From contig BCHH01000009.1 of NCBI GenBank assembly GCA_001599595.1, forward strand, positions 1,339,774 to 1,403,773: a stretch of 64,000 bases of DNA, in the 5' to 3' direction. Origin of the DNA: Beverwykella pulmonaria. Taxonomy: Eukaryota > Ascomycota > Dothideomycetes > Pleosporales > Melanommataceae. The position numbers were made by a program, and so were the translations under genes. The notes below the pieces were generated by a model that saw only the letters and a program-made list of their open reading frames with translations, was not told the DNA's origin and made no database searches. Shown here piece by piece: positions 1 to 10,726 of this stretch (position 1 is its first letter; every line of letters starts with the position of its first letter).

Positions 1-2308
1 ATGACAACCCAAGAAGCTCAGGAGTCGAAATGCGACGTGTAAGTTTCATTGTTACACACAGCAACATCTTCTAACGTGCTCGCAGTCTCATAGTTGGCGC
101 TGGGCCTGCTGGGTATGTATGATGTCTCCATAACTCGACGCAAAGAGACCTGATAATTCAAAGCTTGATGATGGCGGCATGGATGGCGAGATGTGGGATC
201 AACACTCGAATCGTCGACAAGCGTAGTACGAAGATCTTCTCGGGCCAAGCTGATGGTTTGCAACTGCGGAGCTTGGAGATCTTTGACAGCTTTGGATTTG
301 CGGATCGCGCATGGAAGGAAGCAAATCATATGATCGAGGTATGGACTTCTCAAATCTTAAAAGACAAGTCACATATCTGATCCTCTATTGTTAACACGCT
401 TGGTAACTAGATGTGTATGTGGGTGAGTCAATTCGCCAGCCTACTCTACTCCATCATTTCCTAAATTATCCAGAATCCTGGTTCGGATGGTGAAATTCGA
501 CGCTCCGATCGCGTCCCGGATGTCCCTGTCGGCCTGTCCCGCTTCACCCAAATCGTGCTTCATCAAGGCCGCATCGAGCGCTTCTTTCTCGATCACATTA
601 AGAAGCACTCGAAAGACACACTTCACGTCGAGCGCGCCGTTCTCCCCGAATCGCTGTCAATCTCTGATGATCTCTGTGATGACCACTCGTCTTCTTCATA
701 TCCACTTACAGTAACTTTGAGGCACTTAACAGAGGAAGAAGCGACTCCTGCACAAAGTAATGGGAGCGAGGTCCGAGACGGGCTATTCAGGAGTAATCTT
801 GCAGAAGATGACACGGATGAATTGATCAAGAAGAGTCAGGGTAAAGAAGGAACGAGTGAGATCGTGAAGGCGAAGTATATGGTGGGCTGTGATGGGGCGC
901 ATAGTTGGACGAGAAGGCAGCTCGGTTTCCAGTTAGAAGGAGAGCCGACGGATTTCATATGGGGTGTATTAGGTACGAGTCTCGACTTCCTTGACCACAT
1001 CAAAAAAACTTTGTGGACAGGTACTCATATTTTCCAGACGTCATTCCCATCACCGACTTCCCAGACATCCGCATGCGATGCGCTGTCCATAGTGCTTCTT
1101 CCGGCTCCCTAATGGTCATTCCTCGCGAGAATAAGCTCGTACGGCTCTACATTCAACTCAATGAAATCAAGCCCGACGCCTCAGGGCGCGCAGACCGTAG
1201 CCAGATCACCCCATCAACAATCATCAAAGCTGCACAAAAGATCATCGCACCTTACAAGCTCACTTACGAATACTGCGACTGGTGGACCGCATATCAAATC
1301 GGACAGCGTGTGGGCACAAACTTTGACTATAAGAGCAGAGTCTTCCTCGCGGGTGATGCGGTGCATACGCATTCACCAAAAGCAGGTCAGGGAATGAATG
1401 TTAGTATGCAGGATGCGTATAATCTTGGCTGGAAGCTAGGCCTCGTAGTCAAGGGTATCGCAAAGCCAGACATTCTGAAGACATATCAGTCTGAGCGCAG
1501 ACGTGTGGCACAGGATCTCATTGACTTTGATCACAAGTTCTCGCGCCTCTTCTCAGGCCGCCCGGCAAAAGACGTCATGGACGAGAGCGGAGTCAGCATG
1601 TCAGACTTCAAGGACGCGTTTCTCAAGGGGAACATGTTTGCCTCTGGTCTCTCTGTGGATTACGGCGCTAGTATGCTTGTTGCTAAAGAAGGAGATGCAG
1701 CCAAACAGGGTGACGGAACGGACGTCTCACTATCATCCATATCGATCTCGACAGAGAAGAAGGGAGTGGTAGGGAAGCAGCATCTGGCCACCAACGTCAA
1801 GCTCGGCATGCGGTTCCCCTCGTACAAAGTTCTCAACCAATCCGACGCGCGCCCGTGGGAATTTCAATCGCTCCTCAAAAGCGACGGTCGCTTCCGGCTC
1901 ATCCTCTTCGCGGGCAACATCCTCTCTGCATCTCAAAAATCTCGGGTCGATACTTTCTGCACCTCGCTCGTGTCATCTACTTTCCTCGCGCCGTACTTAC
2001 ACAAACACATTGCGATCCTGACTCTGCATTCGGCGAAACGGATAGAGGTGGAATTGCTAAGGGATTTCCCGGAGGTTCTGCATCCGTTTGATGAGAGAAC
2101 GGGCTGGGATTATGAGAGTGTGTACGTGGATGACGTGAGTTATCATGAGGGGTACGGGGACGCGTATAAGGGGTATGGGGTGGATAGGGAGAGCGGGTGT
2201 GTGGCTGTGTGTAGGCCGGATCAATATGTGGGGTTCGTAGGGGGGCTGGATGAGGAGGGGTGGAGGGGAGTGGAGGGTTACTTCAGAAGCGTGTTGGTAG
2301 GGGAGTAG
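1..2308 (+). CDS. FAD-dependent phenol 2-monooxygenase-like hydroxylase
   Basis: Six exons give a continuous 673-residue protein: 1-38, 86-112, 164-338, 411-422, 474-972 and 1038-2308. The splices keep frame and rebuild family motifs: GAGPAG (residues 17-22, the FAD beta-alpha-beta fold), a CDGAHS segment near residue 222, and GDAVHTHSPKAGQGMN near residue 356, the ribityl-binding GD motif. The C-terminal third (about residues 460-673) fits the thioredoxin-like dimerisation domain of phenol hydroxylases. The family uses NADPH and O2 to ortho-hydroxylate phenols and related aromatics; the substrate here cannot be read from sequence. Exon 4 is only 12 bases (MCMW). The ATG sits at the first base of the window, so an upstream start or exon cannot be excluded and the promoter is not visible. 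No lesions were seen. Confidence 0.9.
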
Positions 2309-2940
2309 GGTTGATAAGGAACAGTGATAGGGAGAGGTTGTTGTTGGAGGGATAGAAGGCAGTACAAGAGGTGATGTTCTTGTGCTGTGGGGTCAACACG
2401 CTTGGGCGCGCGATTCTCGCAATATCAAGTTATGCATCATGAAAATGCTGCTGTGTGATGACATTTTCGAAGAGCCCAGAAGGTGGTTATGGTTGCAAAT
2501 GTGACCTTGGTTTAGGAAAATATCTGACGGATTAAGGTGCTTTTTGCACTTCCAATTCCAAAACATTACAACATATATACTCACAAACATTACATCGCAA
2601 CGAAGCTAGATTTTCGTGTTAGACATGGACTGGTTCTGTGCGACATTTCGTCCGAAGCGGTACCTGCCAAGTTACCGAACTTAGTGTTGAGGCGCAGGGA
2701 CTGACGTTGCACTCGGACCGGGGTGAGTTTGCCGTTGCTAGGGCGACACCCGCAACACAACAATCCCACGCTGCCGGCACCTCCGATGACAACGTGAAGC
2801 CCTAAAACTGCAATAAACTTCAAGATATTATTTCAATTGTATCCTTTAAACATCAGGAATTCAGCTACCTATCTTTTGCATCCATCTCAGCAAAGCCCAA
2901 GCAATCGCGCGCCGTCCACCGCAGCCGCGACCCCGTCGCA
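2309..2940. other. Intergenic, monooxygenase to chitin synthase
   Basis: No coding, tRNA or repeat signal was recognised. The right-hand part is the presumed promoter and 5' leader of the chitin synthase, becoming C-rich just before its ATG at 2941. Confidence 0.5.
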
Positions 2941-5900
2941 ATGGATGGTCCCACAACGCCACACAGGCACGACCGCTTTGCGCCGCCCTCATACGGCGGC
3001 CCTCCTTCATACACAACCGGCGACGACGACAACAACCACACACCAACTCACCCCCAGAGCGGGTCGACGATGCGCCTGTTGACCAACGCAGATGATGCGC
3101 CCAGCTACATACCGTACGTATACCTTTCTATTTTTTCTTTTCTCTACCAAGGACATACTCATTCTATGTTTCCTGCGTAGGGCATCTGTCCTGTCCGAAT
3201 CTTCGTCTCTCCTCTCCACCACGGCCAGGCTGGGCGGCACGCGCAGAGCCCCCGAAGCACGAAAACAACGGGCCACCGAGGATGCCATTGTAGACCTGCT
3301 GAGGGAGGCGGACACAGCCGTGAACCCGCGCGTGGAGGAGACGCCGAAAACGCTGAAGAGGAAGTCCTTCACATCGCGCCTCGCGGGCCGTCTCTCCCCT
3401 ACACAGCCAAAGCAAGACTCTGATCCAGGCTTACCGTTGCATGAAACCCGCAGACCCCCCTCGCCTATGACCCGAACATATCACCCCTCTGTGTCTTCCA
3501 TATCGAGAGCGCCTTCTGTGCTTGACACTGCGCCACGAATCCCGCCACCTGCGGACGACTCCCCTTCATACGTCCCGTACCGACGGTCCATCTCCCCGGA
3601 GCGACCGTACTCCCCAACACGGACATCAGCAGACTATGCGCGCCCGCCAGCATCGTCCGTCTCATACGAACCTTCAGACCTCAATGGCAGTCCGCGACCG
3701 GGTACACCCTCGTCCCGATATGGCGGAGGGCGGCCAGGCAGCCCCAAGCGCCCGCTGCCTCCTGCGCCATTGTTTGCTGGTGGCAGGCCCATCTCCCGTG
3801 ACTCCAATGCACCATCAGAACTATCCTCGATTCACGTCAACGACGACGACGTCTTCACCGACCCTTCAGGCGACCGCCCGGACCTACGCTCTCGGGACTC
3901 GTACATGACGGATGGCACATTCACCGAAGACTACGAACACACAGTGGCAGACGAGAAGGACGAGAAAGACGAAAAGGTCGAACACCACTACGGCCCGGCA
4001 CCCGTGGGCGCGCAGAGCCGACGTGGAGCGCGACACGCCGTCATGTCGAAAAAGGAAGTGCGCCTAATCAACGGCGAGCTGATTCTCGAGTGCAAGATTC
4101 CGACCATCCTCTACAGTTTCCTCCCGCGACGCGACGACATTGAGTTCACGCACATGCGCTATACGGCGGTAACGTGTGATCCTGACGATTTCGTGGACCG
4201 AGGATACAAGCTACGCCAAAACATTGGAACTACCGCTCGTGAGACGGAGCTGTTCATCTGCATCACCATGTACAACGAGAATGAAATTGACTTTACGCGA
4301 ACCATGCACGGCGTCATGCGCAACATCAGCCACTTCTGCTCGCGTACGCGATCCCGGACATGGGGCAAGGATGGATGGCAGAAGATTGTGGTCTGCATTA
4401 TTTCTGACGGTCGCCAGAAGGTGCATCCCCGGACGCTGGATGCACTGGCGGCTATGGGATGCTATCAAGATGGCATTGCAAAGAACCACGTCAATCAGCG
4501 CGAAGTCACAGGTCACGTTTACGAGTACACGACACAGGTGTCATTAGACTCGGATCTCAAATTTAAGGGGGCTGAGAAAGGAATCGTTCCGTGCCAGATG
4601 ATCTTCTGCTTGAAGGAGCGGAATCAGAAGAAGCTGAACTCGCACCGTTGGTTCTTCAATGCATTTGGTCGCGCACTGAACCCTAACGTCTGCATTCTTC
4701 TCGACGTCGGAACGAAGCCAGGGCCTAAATCACTTTACCATCTCTGGAAGGCTTTCGACACCGACTCGTCAGTTGCAGGTGCAGCCGGCGAGATCAAGGC
4801 TGGAAAGGGCAAGGGGTGGCTCGGACTGCTCAACCCGCTGGTCGCCTCGCAAAATTTCGAGTACAAGATGTCTAACATCCTCGATAAGCCGCTTGAGTCT
4901 GTATTTGGGTACATTACTGTGCTTCCCGGCGCTCTTTCCGCATACCGATATCACGCTCTGCAGAACGATCACACAGGCCACGGTCCTTTGAGCCAATATT
5001 TCAAGGGCGAGACATTACACGGGCAAGATGCTGATGTCTTCACTGCCAACATGTATCTCGCTGAGGATCGTATTCTATGTTGGGAGCTTGTGGCGAAACG
5101 GAAGGAACAATGGGTTTTGAAATACGTAAAGGCTGCTACAGGAGAAACGGATGTCCCAGGTAAGAATCTCTATGCCAGACCACGTCGTTACACACGCTAA
5201 TGTTTCCAGACTCGGTCCCCGAGTTCATCTCCCAGCGTCGGCGATGGCTAAATGGTGCCTTCTTCGCCGCCGTCTACTCACTGCTGCACTTCCGACAGGT
5301 CTGGTCCACCGACCACACCCTCTGGCGCAAAACTCTCCTCCACATCGAGTTCATCTACCAATTCGTTGCCCTCCTGTTCACCTTCTTCTCCCTGGCCAAC
5401 TTCTATCTGACATTCTACTTCATTGCCGGTTCTCTCGCCGACCCGAAACTCGACCCCTTTGGACACAACATCGGCAAATACATATTCTCTGTCCTCCGGT
5501 ACTCGTGCGTGCTGTTGATATGTATGCAGTTCATCTTGTCCATGGGTAATCGACCGCAAGGTGCAAAGAAGATGTTCATGAGCTCTATGGCTGCGTACTG
5601 CGTCATCATGGCCTACACGACTTTCGCCTCCATCTACATCGTGGTCGTGCAACTCAAAGACCCAAAGTCTAAGAAAGAGCTTGGAAATAATGTCTTCACC
5701 AACCTCATCGTCTCCACTGCTACCACAATAGGACTCTACTTCCTCATGAGCTTCCTGTACTGCGATCCCTGGCACATGTTCACCTCCTCGGCACAATATT
5801 TCGCGCTCCTCCCAAGTTACATTTGTACGCTGCAAGTTTACGCTTTCTGTAACGCTCACGACGTCACTTGGGGTACCAAAGGCGACAACGTAGCGAAGAC

Positions 5901-6465
5901 GGACCTCGGCGACGCAAAAGCCAAATCCGGGAACGTGGTTGAGCTCGAGATGCCGTCAGAGCAGTTGGACATTGATAGCGGCTACGACGAAGCGCTCCGC
6001 AACCTCCGCGATCGCATCGAAGTCCCCGCCCCCGGCGTCTCGGAAGCACAAGCACAGGAAGACTACTATAGAGCAGTGAGAACGTACATGGTGGTCGTGT
6101 GGCTCATCTCCAACGCCATCCTCGCCATGACCGTCTCCGAAGCGTACTCCGGCTCCGCCATCAACGCGAACTTCTACCTCAAATTCATCCTATGGAGTGT
6201 AGCGGGCTTGGCGATTTTCAGGGCTATCGGAAGCACAAGTTTCTTGATCATCAATTGCATACACTGGGTCATGGAGGCGAAGCTCAAGTGGGCAGATAAG
6301 ATGGAGAGTAAGAAATCGAAGACTGGGTTGGGCGGAGGCAGGGGGAAGAGGTTTGGTGGTGGGTGGGGTGGTGGAGGCGGTAGTTGGTGGAGTGGGAGTA
6401 AAGTCGGGAGTAAGGTCAGTAGTTGGGCGCCTAGTTCCTGGAGCGGGAGCAGTTTGGGGAAATAG
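2941..6465 (+). CDS. Chitin synthase, division 1 (probably class III)
   Basis: Exons 2941-3113, 3181-5159 and 5210-6465 join in frame to 1135 residues. The first ~330 residues are Pro/Ser/Arg-rich and disordered, longer than usual for this group (often about 900 residues in total). The catalytic domain follows: the chitin-synthase N-terminal block around [12 protein letters not shown], a [10 protein letters not shown] segment, the LAEDRILC acceptor region near residue 684, and QRRRW at 726-730, the processivity motif. Exon 3 then carries several membrane spans and a Gly/Ser/Trp-rich tail. It polymerises UDP-GlcNAc into chitin at the plasma membrane. The class III call rests on resemblance of the core to ChsB/ChsG-type enzymes and is less certain than the family call. 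The ATG at 2941 is preceded by a C-rich leader and starts the only frame matching exon 2. Confidence 0.95.
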
Positions 6466-7248
6466 AACTCCCCCGACGATTAAAGGCTGGAGGGGTTGTA
6501 TGAATTTCTTCCTCTTGCGATGAGGGCGTGAGAGAAGGGTCGTTGCGATGAAGGTAATGATTCATGAGCCTGGCGTTTTCGGTTGTTGGTTTGATACCTC
6601 GGAGATGCGTGGACGCGTATATTTATGCGCGTTTGGGTGCTCACGCTCCGTTCAGTTTGAGCATAGTGTTCTACGGTAGCAAAGAAAGGAAGACTCAAGA
6701 TGGAAAATGCGCGAATGTAGTCTAGTATAGAGTAATGGAAAGCGAAAGTTGTCTTCTTCTATTCTTTGATTTTAACTTGTAAAGATGTGAACTTGTGCAC
6801 ATCGAAACATGGAGAGAGTTGCGCTGTGAATGAAGCACTTCCTTACCGTATCGGGGAGGCTTTATGTTTGCTCCTCAGGGCCATATAAGAAGCATCATGA
6901 CAACTTGGCAAGAATCGTTCGGGCGTGGTGAGAGTTTTTGCTTAGTTTCAGGGATTCGGGCGTAAATGCGGATGTGTGTGTAGGGGGTGGTGTGGATTGA
7001 GATGATATGCGTCGTTCACTCTTCCCATTCGTCAAGCTGGTACACTGCGCCAGCATCAAGAAAAGGTGGGGGAAGTGAGAACGGAGGTCTATCTCGTGCG
7101 ACTTCGTAGCACGGCCACAACTGCCTGGAGCATTACCCACCCCATCCGCACGTCGTCTTGTAGCTTCCTGTTTCCTTTTACAATTCCTTGAATTTGGCTC
7201 CCATACCTATCACATCTTCCTTATCTAGCCCAATCATCCCAACGCACA
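6466..7248. other. Intergenic 3' of chitin synthase
   Basis: No gene was supported on either strand; the longest reading frames are short and show no family resemblance. The last ~100 bases are CT-rich, ending just before an ATG at 7249 that starts the fragment described next. Confidence 0.4.
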
Positions 7249-7510
7249 ATGGCACGCCACCGCTGGCAACCTCGTATTACGCACGGTGAGTTTAAGCCAT
7301 TTCGGCTATCTATTGTCTGGGAAACTAATGAGAAATTGGTCCAAATACAATGCTGTCGTTATATAGATAGAGCTGCGGATTTTTACAAAAGAAAATTGAT
7401 TACTAGCAAGAAAGAGAGTGTGAGAGCAAAGAGAGAGACCTCTCCAATTTTGAACTTGCCGAGGGAGTTGAGGGATATGATCTATGAGCTTGTACCGGTA
7501 TTGTGCGGCG
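7249..7510 (+). pseudogene. F-box-like (LPRELRDMIYE) gene fragment
   Basis: A short start exon (MARHRWQPRITH) can be spliced over 7286-7366 to a segment containing LNLPRELRDMIYELV. This is the helix-turn pattern that opens many fungal F-box or 2EXR-type proteins. The similarity stops about 10 residues later: the DNA runs into sequence that makes sense only on the other strand, as a transposase tail. The fragment therefore has an N-terminus and no body. Whether it belongs to the same original gene as the transcription-factor remnant at 8029 is unknown; the two families differ, so a chimera made by rearrangement is more likely. Confidence 0.45.
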
Positions 7511-8009
7511 AGAGAGAGCAGAGGGGTAACGACAACAAGGATGCTGGCGCTTTACTCGTCCGCGCCAGATTGGGATTTGGTTCTGGCTCTGGCTCCTCTG
7601 GCTCTGGCTCTGGCTCTGTATCTGCCTCTAGCACAGTACTTTTGCGCTTCCGAACCTGTTCTGCGGTGGCTTCCTCTGCCTCTGGAGTGGCACTTCTACG
7701 CTTCCGATCACGTTTACCCTTACCTTTAGCTTCTTTGGCTTTTTTGGCTGCGTCTTTTACGACACGCTTCGCTCGTGCTTCCTCGAGGTCCTCATAGCTC
7801 ATGAACTTCGCCTTCCCTAGCACTAATGACTTGGTCGATCGTCGAACCTTGGCTTCGTTGTTGATTGTGGTCAGGAACTGAATTCGGTCCTCTTGGAGGA
7901 TGGCCTGAGCAGAGGATTTCTGGAACGCTTTGGTAAATTTCTGTAAGTAGGTACGCACCACCTCTGCGCCTGGCTCTGGGGGCTTTGGGACCAGATTTTG
8001 TATTGATTA
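7482..8009 (-). mobile_element. Pogo/Fot-type (DDE1) transposase C-terminal fragment
   Basis: Read on the minus strand from about 8006 there is an open frame beginning just after a TAA. It resembles the C-terminal tail of fungal pogo-like transposases: a segment around TTINNEAKVRRSTKSLVLGKAK, then MSYEDLEEARAKR, a Lys/Arg-rich stretch and an acidic EPEPEPEE repeat. The catalytic DDE domain, the helix-turn-helix and the terminal inverted repeats are all missing, so this is a dead piece of about 500 bases. The GluPro repeat is encoded by the ggctct microsatellite at 7581-7618. The family call is from memory of dothideomycete elements. Confidence 0.5.
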
Positions 8010-8028
8010 CTAACCACACTCCAGGTCC

Positions 8029-8963
8029 ATTAACTTCTGCACAGGAGACGCACTCTTTGCTACCGAGGATCCCAGTCCCGAAGATATCTTACCCATATTC
8101 GACAAAAACGAGTGGGAAGAACACGTGAGACCTCTTCCTCTGTCCTCGAAAACATTACACCAGACGATTACTAACAAGCGCATAGTCATTCATGCGCGAC
8201 ACCTACACAACAATATCCACCGCAGCAGACATCCCCGTCTCCCCTTTCGCCCGCGAATGCCAAATCGCACACCTCATAGGCCGTGTCCTCCGCCACGTCT
8301 ACGAACCAACATCTGATATAGCTTTTCACAAGGAGGAATATGCACAGCTTGAGAAAACGTTGATGGCTTTCTTTTCACTTCTTAGCCAGGAACAGACTGG
8401 TTATGTGGACTATTGTGCTGCTTTGAGAATGTGTGGCTGGTAAGGATCCCCATCTCTTCGATACTTAGTATTCGCCGGAAGTTGATCTCAAGGTGGCAGT
8501 GGGCTATTCATACTCTACGACTTTGAGTTACTACTCAATCAACACGATGAAACCATCCTGGGATTCATGGAAGCTACATCTACCCATCTTGTATAGATCT
8601 TTACTATGCTATTCACGCCTCTCGAGAAGGCGCGCATCGACTTGGTTTCACCGTTCATATTATACCGTTTCTACCAAGCGGCTGCAGTGCAACTTCGCTT
8701 GTGGAGACTAAACAAGCAGAAAGTCGAAATGAATCGGCTGAATGTATTGAAAAGTTTGCTTGATCATTTCAATACGAGATGGCGGGTTGCAGGTAAGAAT
8801 ACATACCAGACTATTCACTCGGGATCTCAAATTTGGGAAAGACCTAATGGGAGTCATTCCAGGCGTTTATCTAGATGCTTTGGATAATCTTGATGTTGAC
8901 TTTCCGATCATGATGTACTCTTTGCAGGGAGGCACAGTCAGTGCAAGAAAGCCTCAAAGTTAA
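8029..8963 (+). pseudogene. Remnant of a fungal-specific transcription factor (middle homology region)
   Basis: A well-formed acceptor (actaaccacactccag, ending near 8025) opens a series of exon-like blocks: INFCTGDALFATEDPSPEDI, then after 8186 IPVSPFARECQIAHLIGRVL, then LFILYDFELLLNQHDETIL, then RIDLVSPFILYRFYQAA, and a last exon ending PQS-stop at 8961-8963. The order and pattern fit the regulatory middle homology region of Zn2Cys6 activators. There is no zinc cluster upstream; the 5' half is replaced by the F-box-like and transposase pieces. An in-frame TAG near 8594 breaks the third block unless an unseen intron removes it. Introns keep canonical borders (for example 8793-8862), so decay is recent or partial. 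Confidence 0.6.
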
Positions 8964-9110
8964 ATTTCGAGATCATAAGTGGCTTGATTGAAGGTGGAGT
9001 CAAGGCTAACACTGAACTCAATCCGTTAATCGGAATATACAGCAGCCAATGCAAAAACCTACCCAGACACAAACATACTCGCGATAACCCTAATTGAGCG
9101 GTGCGATCAT

Positions 9111-9926
9111 CTACCACGGAAGCGTAGCTCCATCATACGCAAAATACCCTGCCGTCTTCTCCACTGTCAACCTTTCAATAGCCTTTACCACCCCCTCCGC
9201 CGCCTCCTCCGTCGTCGTCCTCGTCGTATCTGGCGCATATTTCTCCATCCACGGCGTAATTCCATCGCCCATATCCGTGCTCGGCACCCAACGCGGATGG
9301 ACCGCCGCCGTAGCAATGTCCTCGCCCTTCAACGCACCACCCCATTTACGCACCAACATATTCAGCCCTGCACGAGTCACAGAGTAAATATCGTTCAGAC
9401 CCGGCATATGCACGGCTGTCTCGATGGAGCCGAGGATGGAGGAGATGACGATTATTTTCTTTTCTTGGCCGGCGCGGACGAGGGGAAAGAGCGGATGAGG
9501 GAGATGGTGCCGGTTATCATGTGGTGGAGTTCTTGGTCGACTTTTGAGAGATCGCTACCTTCGTTAGTTGGGATAGGGAACTGTGGGAGGGATGGCGTAC
9601 AGCTTCTCGAACGGAACTAAAAGCTGGAGATCTGGGCCGGCGTTCCTGAGGAGGACATCGAGACCGTTGGGAAAGATCTTCGATACTGATGCAACTGCGG
9701 CTTGAATCGAGGTTGGGTCGAGGACATCAAGTTGAACTAGGTCGAGTTTCCCTTCTGGTGAGCTGTTTGCGAGTGCAGTGGCGATAACGTGGTTGGATGG
9801 GCTCTTGAGCTGTGGAAAAATTATGTCAGTATCAGTTGTGATGAGGGGTTGGAAAGTTCTTACAAGCTCAGTTGCGAAGGCAAGTCCAAGGCCTCTGGAG
9901 GCGCCGGTGATGGGGTAGGAGGGCAT
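9111..9926 (-). pseudogene. Short-chain dehydrogenase/reductase, probably broken
   Basis: The minus-strand gene starts MPSYPITGASRGLGLAFATEL at 9926 and splices at 9864/9809. It shows the TGxxxGxG cofactor loop (ITGASRGLGL) and RNAG where NNAG is usual. The third part reads IIVISS...DIYSVTRAGLNM: the active-site Tyr is there but the Lys of YxxxK is Arg. Joining exon 2 (ending 9601) to the best acceptor (exon 3 from 9558) gives an immediate TAG in the downstream frame. The family-like stretch SDLSKVDQELHH is in another frame, which changes again in the C-run around 9481-9485. Two frame breaks plus the lost Lys argue for a pseudogene; one sequencing error could explain one break, not all three. 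It most resembles small C-factor-like SDRs. Confidence 0.65.
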
Positions 9927-10726
9927 ATTGTATATATGTCAGAATTTGAAAGTGGTCTTGACTTGGGAGGTGTTGTAAGTGAAGAATGAGGATGCTGTTA
10001 TTGATGAGCTTGCAAAAAGAGCTGGACAAGATCAAGGTATTTATACCTCTCTCTCCGAGGAACTCACGATACACCAGATGGCTCCTTAGTTCCATCTTAC
10101 CAATACTCACCCAAAACTCTTCTATTCCCAGCAATCGGATTTAGCATAATGCCTTAGCTGAGTCCTTAGAAATCATGATCCTGATCACATATTGGGTTTT
10201 GGAATTTATGTATACATACAATGTAACCAAAAAGACGTCTTAATTATATATTTCTAGAATAGAGATATATGTATACTGCTTACATACAATGATACAAGCC
10301 TTCACGAAAGAGGCTTCGGCGTTTGTCCACCCACATATCGTAGAGGAGCGGAAAATCCCGCTCCCGCGTCCTCTTTCCGACCTGCCGCGCCCGCCGACGC
10401 CACAGTGATGACAAACTTGTTACACGGTAGGTACGACCGTAACAGAGCTGCAAGATACAAAGTCCGATTTAAGTAGCGCACAGGCGGAAAGAGTTAGTGT
10501 ATGATAACGTTAACAGGAAGAGATAGTGTTCCTGGCGATTGGTAAATTCGGAATCGTCTATCATGCAGCCCAGTCATGTTACTTCGCAGCTTTTACACGT
10601 AATTCCGGTGTTTACCTCACCATCTCCATTCTGTGGCCCCTGTACACTTTCTTTTTCCTGAACAGCGCCAAACTCCGAATCAAACAACTTGCCGCTTTGG
10701 AATTTCACTTCAACACCCTGGCTGCT
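9927..10726. other. Intergenic
   Basis: No gene or named repeat was recognised. The 10190-10300 part is AT-rich with repeated tatata/atgtat words. The right half borders the 3' end of the HeLo-kinase pseudogene. Confidence 0.4.

Noticed and set aside
5278..5859. 193-residue minus-strand frame inside chitin synthase exon 3.
   Set aside because: Shadow of the membrane-spanning coding sequence; composition is Glu/His/Val-rich as expected for the antisense of such DNA.
7482..7797. Plus-strand Gly/Ser and Leu/Ala repeat protein.
   Set aside because: It is the antisense reading of the GluPro repeat of the pogo transposase tail, and no start or splice signal supports it.
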